Source: Strongylocentrotus droebachiensis (Eukaryota; Echinodermata; Echinoidea; Camarodonta; Strongylocentrotidae). Taken from it: 64,000 nucleotides of DNA. This document shows, piece by piece, positions 46,601-54,310 of the stretch (position 1 is the first letter of the stretch; every line of letters begins with the position of its first letter). The notes below the pieces were generated by a model. The model searched no databases, was not told the origin of the DNA, and saw only the letters and a list, made by a program, of their open reading frames with translations. Location: assembly GCA_035222895.1 (NCBI GenBank), contig JAVYIG010007181.1, positions 41,911-105,910 of the forward strand, read 5' to 3'. Position numbers and translations under genes: made by a program.

Positions 46601-47124
46601 GCATCCAGTAAACTCTCCAAAATTGCTAAGCGCAGGATAAAACAATTTCATATCATTCTAAATTATAATTATAATGATAACAATAGCCTCATTTACAATG
46701 TACATATCAATTTCATTGGATGCTTGTGCGTCTCCCGATGCTTCCATAATTTTGAAGTTTTGATATTACACCAAAGCAACATAAGAAAAGTACCAAAAAA
46801 CATGATTTTACTAAATACTAAATACAATGACAATAGTTATTATTTTAAAAGTATTAAGCAAAGTGATTTCTTACGCACGAATCCACCTTCTATCACATAG
46901 TCGTATGTCGATCTCCCAATTTCATCTCGAAAGTCCCTCTGAAGTTGGTTAATTTTGATGGCTTGCAAGATATATTCCACTGCCACCTCGTCACCCGCTT
47001 CAATTGCAGCAAAGAGGGCCTTGTCGACGTCTTCAAATCTTGAAGACATATCCCCAGATTCCTCATCCTGAGAAGGATTTCTTTCTTTTAATTCGATGCA
47101 TTCCCCTGTTTGAACTGTTTCCAT
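32673..47124 (-). CDS. TRPC-like cation channel gene, copy 2 (complete)
   Basis: Complete minus-strand gene: exons 46875-47124, 46501-46625, 45890-45994, 44635-44925, 44193-44279, 43425-43603, 42812-42948, 41972-42111, candidate 41162-41198, 39965-40051, 39462-39643, 37725-37801, 36772-36967, 35319-35483, 34752-34790, 33680-33798 and 32673-33033. With the candidate exon (34 or 37 nt used) the frame is open throughout and gives about 857-858 residues, a normal TRPC length. Domains in order: ankyrin/TRP_2 region (about 25-257), membrane segments and pore (about 310-631), TRP box (about 635-650), C-terminal coiled coil (about 750-830). The first of the two Met codons seen in copy 1 is ATC here, so translation should start at 47124. 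The TRIM-like gene starts head to head about 3 kb away. It is probably a non-selective, calcium-permeable channel at the plasma membrane, by family. Confidence 0.88.
34233..34715 (-). mobile_element. Degenerate SINE-containing repeat, copy 2 only
   Basis: Absent at the matching place in copy 1 (about 1380-1430). Contains a decayed tRNA-like head on the minus strand (GGATCAAAACCGTGTCGAC and CATGGTTCAGTGAC). The same sequence occurs inverted at 41283-41755. Confidence 0.6.
36395..36738 (-). mobile_element. tRNA-derived SINE, copy 2 only
   Basis: Minus strand starts GGTGTCGTGGTCGAGTGG with B box GCGGTTCAAGTCC, then a SINE body. Copy 1 has no insert between 2905 and 2955. Lies 35 bases from the donor of the pore exon. 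Confidence 0.75.
36772..44279 (-). CDS. TRPC-like copy 2: transmembrane and pore exons
   Basis: Exons 44193-44279, 43425-43603, 42812-42948, 41972-42111, 41162-41198 (candidate), 39965-40051, 39462-39643, 37725-37801 and 36772-36967 encode six membrane segments, the cysteine-containing turret and the pore helix (MLTLYWALFAVRGQ), then S6. The pore exon differs from copy 1 at a few positions (AVRGQTVRQ for AMRGQTVKQ, FALIYY for FARIYY, MTTQ for MTSQ). A SINE (36395-36738) is inserted immediately downstream of the pore exon donor in this copy only. Confidence 0.82.
38358..38804 (+). mobile_element. TIR element ending GGCGGATC/GATCCGCC, copy 2 only
   Basis: Ends CAGGGGCGGATCTAGC and GGATCCGCCACTG are inverted. 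Subterminal G- and C-runs are 8-15 bases long. Copy 1 has no insertion at the matching place (about 4878). Contains a reversed piece of a C2H2 zinc-finger coding sequence at 38588-38674. Confidence 0.65.
38588..38674 (-). pseudogene. C2H2 zinc-finger fragment carried in a transposon
   Basis: Minus-strand reading gives KCKYCEKIFNSSGNLTKHM, a finger with both cysteines and the first histidine; the second histidine is lost. Just before it HAGEKPF, a typical finger linker, appears one frame off. It looks like a captured and decayed exon piece. Confidence 0.6.
40148..40560 (+). repeat. Cluster of large palindromes, copy 2
   Basis: A first hairpin (40148-40300) pairs AGGTTACATCGTGCTATC with GATAGCACGATGTAACCT and continues outward through CATAGTTG/CAACTATG. 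A second (40470-40555) pairs AAAATGCCAAAACCG with CGGTTTTGGCATTTT. Not in copy 1. Probably foldback elements. Confidence 0.65.
40648..41132 (+). mobile_element. MITE family A, left-truncated, copy 2
   Basis: Aligns with 10610-11102, including the right terminus and TTAA (41129-41132), but the left terminus is missing. It abuts the 157-bp block bearing the candidate TRPC exon, exactly at a TTAA that is still present in copy 1. Confidence 0.65.
41162..41198 (-). CDS. Candidate 37-nt (or 34-nt) TRPC exon, copy 2, with altered acceptor
   Basis: Same 37 bases as 6394-6430 but on the minus strand, in sense with the channel gene. The donor GTAAGC is intact. The acceptor dinucleotide is AC where the inverted copy has AG. 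The first codon is GAG, so splicing could move to that AG and lose exactly three bases; a 34-nt exon keeps the frame, because both lengths are 1 mod 3. It restores phase between 41972-42111 and 39965-40051. The adjacent TTAA at 41129 is the end of a MITE. Without transcript data its use is an inference. Confidence 0.5.
41283..41755 (+). mobile_element. Degenerate SINE-containing repeat, inverted relative to 34233-34715
   Basis: Shares, in reverse, the stretches AAGCAATGGCCTCGT, GATCAAAACCGTGTCGA and TCTGAGAATGTATACTATTA with 34233-34715. It lies next to the block holding the candidate TRPC exon. Confidence 0.6.
41775..41949 (+). mobile_element. MITE, ends ACAGTGAAACCTG, copy 2
   Basis: Counterpart of 7440-7612 with the same termini and position relative to TRPC exon 41972-42111. 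Confidence 0.7.
42165..42435 (+). mobile_element. tRNA-derived SINE, copy 2
   Basis: Counterpart of 7826-8095; B box GGGGTTCGAATACC; same body motifs (GCAGGAATTAATTCC, CAGGGTAAAAG). Confidence 0.7.
43173..43408 (+). repeat. (TAG)n microsatellite, TRPC intron copy 2
   Basis: About 235 bases of nearly pure TAG units ending 17 bases before the donor of exon 43425-43603. In copy 1 the same place (8760-8835) has only short imperfect units, so it expanded after duplication. Confidence 0.9.
43621..43686 (+). repeat. (GA)n microsatellite at the acceptor side of TRPC exon, copy 2
   Basis: About 60 bases of GA repeat, 20 bases upstream (minus strand) of exon 43425-43603, so on the transcript it is a (TC)n polypyrimidine tract before the acceptor. 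Copy 1 has a shorter tract (9063-9096). Confidence 0.85.
44635..47124 (-). CDS. TRPC-like copy 2: N-terminal ankyrin / TRP_2 exons
   Basis: Exons 46875-47124, 46501-46625, 45890-45994 and 44635-44925 have the same lengths (apart from the start) and phases as copy 1. They encode the ankyrin-like repeats and the TRPC-specific TRP_2 segment. Differences from copy 1 are a handful of substitutions, for example SIFECRS for PIYECRS and KLRELG preceded by RLI instead of RLS. A LINE-like 3-prime tail with repeated GAAAT sits in the intron at about 44966-45428 in this copy only. Confidence 0.85.
44966..45428 (+). mobile_element. LINE-like 3-prime end with (GAAAT)n tail, copy 2 only
   Basis: Inserted between sequences contiguous in copy 1 at about 11650. 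Ends with AAATAAACGAAATGAAATG. The same type of tail is seen beside the donor of exon 582-700 in both copies. No coding part is present. Confidence 0.5.
45657..45860 (+). repeat. (CT)n-rich tract, TRPC intron copy 2
   Basis: Counterpart of 11885-12180, shorter, starting with a C-run. Confidence 0.85.
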
Positions 47125-47667
47125 GCCGATGTTGTATTACAATTTTGATGAAAGTGAGGTACGTGTATCTACTCCGACATAAAAGACGTGACTGTTTGTA
47201 CAGCAATTGATATCGGAAAGACTAGCGCATGCGCTGCAACACTCCCTGAGCTTCTGGCTTTGTATTGGCTAACTAGCGGACCTCCATTGGGTACCCCCCT
47301 CCATACTAAAATAATAGTGGTGGTATGCTCTGTAGATCGATTTAGAGGGATCCTAGACGATTACGATTTTCAACACATGCATCCCCCCCTTTCGGATTCC
47401 GGATCCACCGTAAATTGTTCCGAATTAATTTGATCTAGCTTAATGTTAATGTCACTGTACTTTGGGGTGGATTTTTATAATTGATTGGTCATTTATTGCC
47501 AACCATACTGTATCTACCAGTCAAAAGCAAACTGAAATTAAATTGCATTTAAAACAGAATTTAATGATAACATTTTCAAGCGTGATTGATGTGTATTTTT
47601 CATTATTAATCATTTTTTCTACAAAGTTAATTTTGTAATCATGGAGTAAGTACTGCATTAATATATT

Positions 47668-47711
47668 ATCAGATATAAAAGGTTTTGACAATGAAACCTT
47701 TTATATCTGAT
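47668..47711 (+). repeat. Short palindrome in TRPC-TRIM intergenic region, copy 2
   Basis: Arms ATCAGATATAAAAGGTTTTG and its complement; no mismatch in the arms. Confidence 0.6.
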
Positions 47712-48793
47712 TAATACAAGCCTCCATTTAAGCCTATACGACAGGGTGGCATGGCTTTTGTTCGCCATTGTAAGCGCATTGTAATTGCAATAATGAATTT
47801 GGTGTGGAATTTATGCTATCAATATTTTACCCTTTTTAATTAAGGTGATTTCGAATCTACATCACCTCCATTAAGCTGATGAGCGATTGTTTAATTACAT
47901 CATTACGAGTTTTAATGGAAAGCAATTGATCGCTACATTAATTTCTGAACTTAAAATTAGATGCCATTAGTTACGTGTTTTTCATTATATCATTTTCTGT
48001 TTTTAATAGTTATAAACAGACAAAGACAGAGATGGAATCACACACATCATATTACACTCATCATAAATTCCTTAAAAATCCATTTGAAGAGTTTGACCAC
48101 TCAGTGATCGAAGGGGTTTGAAGCAATATTGTTTTCTTTTGATGTGCCGTTTTTCGTTTAGATCTATGACAGTTTCCCCCAAAGTGCAGTATCTACAAAA
48201 AGAACTCTTATGATTACCTTACTACATTATTATTTGAAATTAAATATGGCCTACATAATGTATTTGATATCATTTTTCTCATCAGCTCTTGAGACAGACG
48301 TGATTCACATTGGTTATAGCCTAAGTCATGAGATTTTTTATAAGAGAGCTAGGAAGTGGTGAAATGTTTTTTTTTCAGGCGAATTTTGCATTGTAATAAG
48401 TGTAGCCTCGTAGCATTCAATACGCAAAACTTTTGAGAGAATTTTTTTTCAGGGAAAAGGGAAGAGAATAAAATAAATGAAAGGAAGAATAGTGCAGAAA
48501 GAAGGGGGTGAAATAGAAGTGTGGTAACCGTCTTTCCCCCCCCCCCAAACATAGGAATGAAGAAAAATAAATTGCTCTATTATGCAGGATTCTACTAGAG
48601 TGGATCTCCAACATAATATTATATCCACATCTGAAAACCTAAATAAGTCGCCCTCTACCTATAAACAGAAACGATGAATACCGCCATAAAGTTCAAAGGT
48701 ACTTATACGCTGCTCGCACTCTCTGTGGGAAAGCCCACTTCTATTTGAAGGATGCACAAACTGCATTGTATTCACAGAAGATCTACTCAAGTA

Positions 48794-49818
48794 GCTACGT
48801 TCAGATGGACAACAGTAAAGGTAAAGGTCGTGTTAAGAGCTAGTCGAGGTAAATATTGCGGCGTATATGGCGGGCCAAGCATGCCACTATCCGTACAACT
48901 ATACAACTATCCAGCCGGTTAATCAGAACGCAGGAAACTGTACATCTATCAGGGCCGTAGCCAGAGTTTGATGTTTGGGGAGGGGGCACGTCCCCCCCCC
49001 CCCGTGGCTACGTGCCTGACATCTATACAAAAGGGAGAAAAGGAGGGGAAAGAAAAAGGAGGGGGAAAAGAAAGAAAAGGGAAGAGAGAAAGAAGGAGAA
49101 AAGAGGGAGGAGAGAAAAGGGAAGAGGAGAAAAAGGAAGAGGAAATGAAGAAAGGGGAAGAGAAAGAGAAAGGAGAGAAAATGCGGAAAAGGAAGAAGGG
49201 GGGAACGACGGAGAAGAGACAGGGGGAAAAGGAGCATAATGAGAAGGGAAAAGAAAGAAAGGGGGATGATATCATAAGAAGGTGTGTGTTTTTTTTACCG
49301 GGAAAGGGGCGGGGGGGGGGGGGCACGCAATTTTGCAGTGTGCTTTACTATTGGGTCCCTCTTGCCAGGCGCGTACGTAGTCCCCCCCCCCCTCCAAAAA
49401 AAAAAAAAGCACAAGAAGAACAACAAAAAAATAGATGGAAAAAGGGGGAAAGAGAGAATCTTTGTGATTTAAAGGAGAAAGGAAAAAAAATGAAAGAATC
49501 CTTGTCTGAATTCAGTTTCCTCCTTTTTTCTCCTTTTCTCCCCTTTTCTTTTCCCCCTTCCCCCTTTTTTTTACCGGGGGGGGGGGGGGGGCACATGTCC
49601 CCTGTGCCCCCCTGAATCCGCCACTGGTATAGTTCTATAGATGTACAGTTTTCTGCGTTCTGATTGGCCCGCTGGATAGACGTATGGTCGTTAAGTTTAT
49701 AGTAACTGTTGTACGGATAGAGGCACGCTTGGCCCGCCATATACGCCGCCATATTTACCTCGACTAGCTCTTAACACGACCTTTACCCTAGGGTAACAGT
49801 TGTCCGTCTGAACAAGAC
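48794..49818 (+). mobile_element. About 1-kb element with long TIRs, upstream of TRIM copy 2
   Basis: Left arm (48794 to about 48957) and right arm (about 49625-49818) are inverted repeats; shared stretches include GTCGTGTTAAGAGCTAGTCG and GGCGTATATGGCGGGCCAAG. Absent from copy 1 at about 15510. The centre is filled by G/C-tract-bounded repeats (48948-49018, 49352-49395, 49570-49625) and a purine-rich run, that is, further elements nested inside. Confidence 0.7.
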
Positions 49819-50158
49819 TAGTGTAATATTACAATGAATTGTAACCTTACTTGTATACAGGTAGACATTTGAATAGAGAATTAATGCTCTTGATCAAAGC
49901 TAGGTGCACCTCTTTCGACACATATTTTTAATCAACGTACGAACTTGGTACAGAACCATACATGCAGTTAGAACGCACTTGGATTTTCTGGTAAAATCTG
50001 CTAAGTCACTGCATATAGTTTTTGCTTGCATGAACTGACTGTTTACTTCTGGCTAGTACACATTAGCCGATCACACTTGTTATTGAACATCATTTGGATA
50101 TAATAGGCGTATAATGCGCTCGTGTTCGTAATAAGCCAGAAATTCGATATTTGTACCA

Positions 50159-50762
50159 ATGGCTGAGAAGACCGAGGAAGAGAAAGCTCCAAGCTCTTCA
50201 GAGAACCTGACATGTCCACTGTGCCTTGATATTTTCGACGAGGCAACCATCTTGACTTCATGCGGACACACCTTCTGTCGGAAATGTCTCAAGAACTATG
50301 ACCTGTCCCACCAGGATCTCGATCACATGATCTGTCCTCTCTGCAGGAAGATCACCAAGTTGTCTGCGAACCGTGTCGATGATTTCCTCACTAATGTGAC
50401 TGTCAACGGACTTGTAGACAATTACCACGCCGAGTGTGGCGGGATGAACGCTGTCCTTGAGATGCGTCCAAAATGCACTGCTTGCATGTTCCAGCAAGAT
50501 GCCGTCTCATTCTGCTGTACATGTAATAACTACATCTGTGATAAGTGTCTGGATTGTCATCAACATCTTATAGTCTTTAAAGGTCACGATATTGTATCCA
50601 TACAGGATATCAACACCGGGAAGGTCAGCATTAGTCATGTATCCGAGAAGTGCTGCATCCACAAACAAGAGAACAAAGATATGTTTCAAGTGCGTGATCG
50701 TCGGTCATAAAAATCATAACATCGAGAATCAGGCTGACTTCGAGCAGGAGTTACGACTTAAG
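50159..50762 (+). pseudogene. TRIM-like gene copy 2, exon 1 with 29-bp deletion in second B-box
   Basis: Same exon as 15818-16450 but 29 bp shorter. The start ATG and codon 7 (GAA) are intact, and the RING and first B-box read through. After HKQENKDMF the frame jumps at about 50683 and ends QVRDRRS stop at 50710. The bases missing relative to copy 1 encode CEDCKVHVC, which are zinc ligands of the second B-box. The deletion is bordered by a TGTTT repeat, so slippage or microhomology is likely. The exon 3-prime end and donor are intact, but the spliced message would be out of frame before exon 2. A RING plus B-box peptide of 183 residues could still be made. Confidence 0.85.
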
Positions 50763-51199
50763 GTAAAAGTGTTTTTATGTTGACGAAAAATAATTGCGTT
50801 TGGCTAAGGCCAGACAAGTGGTACTCATACAATTCGGAAAGGGGATAGGCACGGGAAGTGGGGGGGGGGGGGCAGAGGGGGTTGATGTCCCCGCATTATT
50901 CAAATGGGGGACAATTTGAGTTCAGCCCTCTGGCCCCCCTCGTTAGGAAAACAAAAAAGGAAAATTACATTAATTTCCTTTGCATCAAAATAAGCTTTCA
51001 AGTGCTTTGAAAAGTAATTTTCAGCATCCTAAAATCAATATTTTCTCCACGCAATCTCTACATACACTCCCTCTAATATTAACAGACCCATTGTTGATTG
51101 TGAATGCAAACCCTATCTATAATAAAGGCACCGCAACCAGGGGAGCAGATTCTCCCATCTATCAAGGGGTTAGGGCATAATAAGATTCCCCTAACAAGG

Positions 51200-51262
51200 A
51201 TTGGTCATCAAAATCACAAAATCAAGAATCAGGCTGACTTCGAGCAGGTATTACGACTTAAT
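51200..51262 (+). pseudogene. Duplicated fragment of TRIM exon 1 in intron, copy 2
   Basis: Counterpart of 16878-16966, further shortened at its 5-prime end; retains GGCTGACTTCGAGCAGG and the donor-like GTAAACGTGG. Its presence in both blocks shows the small duplication is older than the large one. Confidence 0.6.
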
Positions 51263-53050
51263 GTAAACGTGGTTTCATTTAAGGTACCATAGCCGCATGG
51301 AGAAAGAGGGGGAGGGGTGGGGACAGAGTTGGCTGATGCAATAATTCAAGTTGGAGGAGGGGGCTCGCAAGGAAGATAACAAAAATACATGTTATTCCTT
51401 AGGACTATAATAGGCTTTCAAGTGCTCTGAAAGGTAAATTTCCAGCAACCCATTATCAACTTTTCCCCACTCGGTCGCTATGCTGCCTCGAATATTAAAG
51501 ACCAGGTATTTATTATGTTTCTAAACCATGTCTACAATATTGGCATGCACCGCAAGCATGGAAGCAGATACTCTTATCTATCAAAGGGTGGTGGCAAAAT
51601 GAGACCCCCCTTAACAATGGATATTTTGCAGCAAAGCCCTATATGAGCAGATTAGACCTCTAAAATGCAGAATTTGACATCTTCCTTAGCTAATAAGTAA
51701 AAAAAAAAAAAGTGTTTTACGCCAAGGCCCCGGAGTACTCGGGTAGAGCTTTCCTCTATATACATGGGGAGAAGGCAAAGGCCCCGCCCGGCTCGCAAGA
51801 CAATAGCACAACATATTACATAGATAATATTATAAATCAGAAACGCATTTAAATAAAGTACGGTATCAACTTTCCTAAACGCTTTTTTTTCCGTTCGGTC
51901 AACAGGCTTCCTTGCATTTTAATAGTTGGATTGTTTCTCATCATTGTACGAACCCTGCCAACTATATATGCTCTTGAAGCGAATAGGGTTTGAAGATCAA
52001 TGCTACTTTCAAGTAAAGAGGATGGGACAACACTTTTGGCAACCCTCTCAATAGACATGAAGCTCTTTCTGGTCCTCACATACGCAAATCATTATTTTGA
52101 AGTAGGCTTGGATTTTCAAACTGTATTTGATTACACTTTTCAATTTCACCGAGGCAATAGTTTCGTTCGGTCACTAAACTCCCTCGCGTATTAGTAAACT
52201 TACTGTCGAGCTATATGATCCTTGATAATTATTATAGAAACACTTTTACACGAAGTATGTTATGGCATTTTAAAATTAATAATTTAAGGTATGCTTCAAT
52301 ATACAAATGTCTTAAATCTGCTTCTGTATTTTGAAACATATGTTTAAAAAAAGCTACATTCAAATCCAATACTACAAACAAAAAACAACAAAAACAAAAT
52401 CCTCTTTTTTGTTGTTAATAAGATTCAAAACACTATATTTGACAAACATATAATATCAAGAAAATTATTTAAAAAAAATGTTGTGTGATGCTAAGGGGGA
52501 GGGGCTATTAGGAGGTAATAAGTGTAGCTACATTTCATAGCTATACATTATTAAAAAATATCCTTGTAAAAAATCTAGAGTGTCCCTCCCCCCCCCCCCC
52601 CCCCAAAAAAAAAAAAAAAAAAAAAAAAAAGTTGGAACGATTACGGAGCACCTGGAAGGCACAAAGGGGGTACTTGGTATCATCAACACAATTTCAATTC
52701 AGTTCCGCTCAGTTCATTTTTTGTCAACCATTTAAAATCAAAATATACAAAGCATCTAATATAAATAAGAATACAAGTGCCCCTAAAGTGAAGGCTTCAT
52801 AAAAGCGAAGCACTCAATACTGACAATACATATATGTTTTTTTCTGCTCTACCTATTTGTCTGTTACTCTCAATCTCTCTATCTCATCGTTACCGCCTCC
52901 ATGTTGTGGTTTACCATTTAAGGGGTGAAACTTCAGGCGCGTGCGAAATCCGTGTCTCATTTTCAAATCAACTCCAAGTAAAAATTAACATATATCTCAT
53001 GTAATGCTAGAAAATATTATTTTCACTTCTTTATCATTTGTTTTGTTTAG

Positions 53051-54310
53051 GTGAACGACCTTGTCCAGCGATGTGCCGCTAAGAAGACAGAACTGGAGAA
53101 GAACATTCAGAATGTTGAAGTACAACGCCATGAAGTATACACAGCCGTGCAGAAACTTCTAGACAATGTCAGTCAAGCCTACAGCATCAAGGCTAAAAAG
53201 CTTGAAGAAAATCATGGAAATCTCATCGAGCAAATCAATGCAGTAAAGCGGGGTTTCGATGATAACCTCAACGTCTTGAAATCCAAGGATCGACAGAGGA
53301 TCAAGAGTATTTGTAGTTCAATATCACTGGTAGCTAATGACAGATTGGGTCGTCTTGAGACAGACAGTCTGTCTGCTCATATCTTGCTCTGTGAGGAGCT
53401 GGATGCCTTGCTGAAGGAGGCTGCTGATCACACTTCTGCGGCAGTCATTACGAAGAAAGCACAGGAGAAGAGGTTCAATCCTGCAATTGATACTCGTCTG
53501 GACCTCGGGAGCATCTCAGAATTAGATCCCAAGTTGCAAGTCATTCAGTGTGTAGATTTACGGGGAGCAATGTCGGGTATGACCCCGTACTCTGAGGACA
53601 GTGCGGCTATCGGATATTTGGATGCATATGGTATAGACATCATTAATTCAGTTGGTAAAACGCACCAGTATGCAAATATACCAGATAACATGAAGTGTTA
53701 TGATCTTGTGTTTCAACAAGACAGGTCGTTATGCATATCAACGGATAACTTTAAAGCACACATATATTCTCCCAATGGATCCAGAAAATCAACCGTCCAC
53801 TTGACTAGAAGTCCCTCTGATCTCGCACTCAACAGAAGTCCATCAGATGAAATCCTCATCGTTAACAGTGAGAAGGAAGTCTATATCTACGACCCGACTG
53901 GATCCACTCTCAAACACACTGTTCCAACAAAACTCAACGAAACGAGCCGGGTATCTGCTACCAGGTCGGGTTTGTTCGTCACGAGTTCATGTTGCACAAA
54001 TCCAGGCGTGGTGACGGTCTATGACAGGGATGGGAATGCTGGTAAGTCTATACAACCTCCAGACGATGTCCAACTGTATGCTACAGTGGATGAGCAGGAC
54101 AGGGTGTATGTAGCGAGTCTTGATGGTATGAATGGTAACGTGATGATCAGTCTCTATGACCTTGATGGGCTGAACCTGAAGGAGAGAGTTGAGTTCAATA
54201 TAGGCTTGACGACGAGTGAGGATGCTTGGTGTTACCTGGTTTCCCTCTCTCCAGACATGCTCGCGTTTGCTTGTGAAAAGAAGTTGTATTTTATCAAAGT
54301 ATTACTGTAA
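53051..54310 (+). CDS. TRIM-like gene copy 2, exon 2 (coiled coil + beta-propeller)
   Basis: Acceptor TTTTGTTTAG then GTG AAC; 419 codons and TAA, the same length as copy 1 with no indel. The coiled-coil half is nearly the same as in copy 1. The propeller half differs in short clusters, for example HLTRSPSDLALNR for HLNRSAYESALNR and LDGMNGNVMISLY for VDYQNDLVVIRLY, while the blade framework (YDPTGSTLKHTV, VTVYDRDGNAGKS) is kept. An open frame with clustered replacements is not what free decay looks like, although exon 1 of this copy has a 29-bp deletion. Confidence 0.85.
   Translation: MNDLVQRCAAKKTELEKNIQNVEVQRHEVYTAVQKLLDNVSQAYSIKAKKLEENHGNLIEQINAVKRGFDDNLNVLKSKDRQRIKSICSSISLVANDRLGRLETDSLSAHILLCEELDALLKEAADHTSAAVITKKAQEKRFNPAIDTRLDLGSISELDPKLQVIQCVDLRGAMSGMTPYSEDSAAIGYLDAYGIDIINSVGKTHQYANIPDNMKCYDLVFQQDRSLCISTDNFKAHIYSPNGSRKSTVHLTRSPSDLALNRSPSDEILIVNSEKEVYIYDPTGSTLKHTVPTKLNETSRVSATRSGLFVTSSCCTNPGVVTVYDRDGNAGKSIQPPDDVQLYATVDEQDRVYVASLDGMNGNVMISLYDLDGLNLKERVEFNIGLTTSEDAWCYLVSLSPDMLAFACEKKLYFIKVLL

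Larger units (their letters stand above)
47125..50158. other. Intergenic region between divergent TRPC and TRIM genes, copy 2
   Basis: Counterpart of 13498-15817, expanded to 3.0 kb by a transposon at 48794-49818 that lies about 340 bases upstream of the TRIM start codon. The hairpin at 47668-47711 is perfect here. The long purine-rich run at about 49030-49270 is part of the insertion. Confidence 0.4.

Noticed and set aside
48923-49752. Lys/Glu-rich 215-codon frame and Phe/Ser-rich antisense frames
   Set aside because: Purine-rich core of a transposon with G/C runs; no domain, absent from copy 1.
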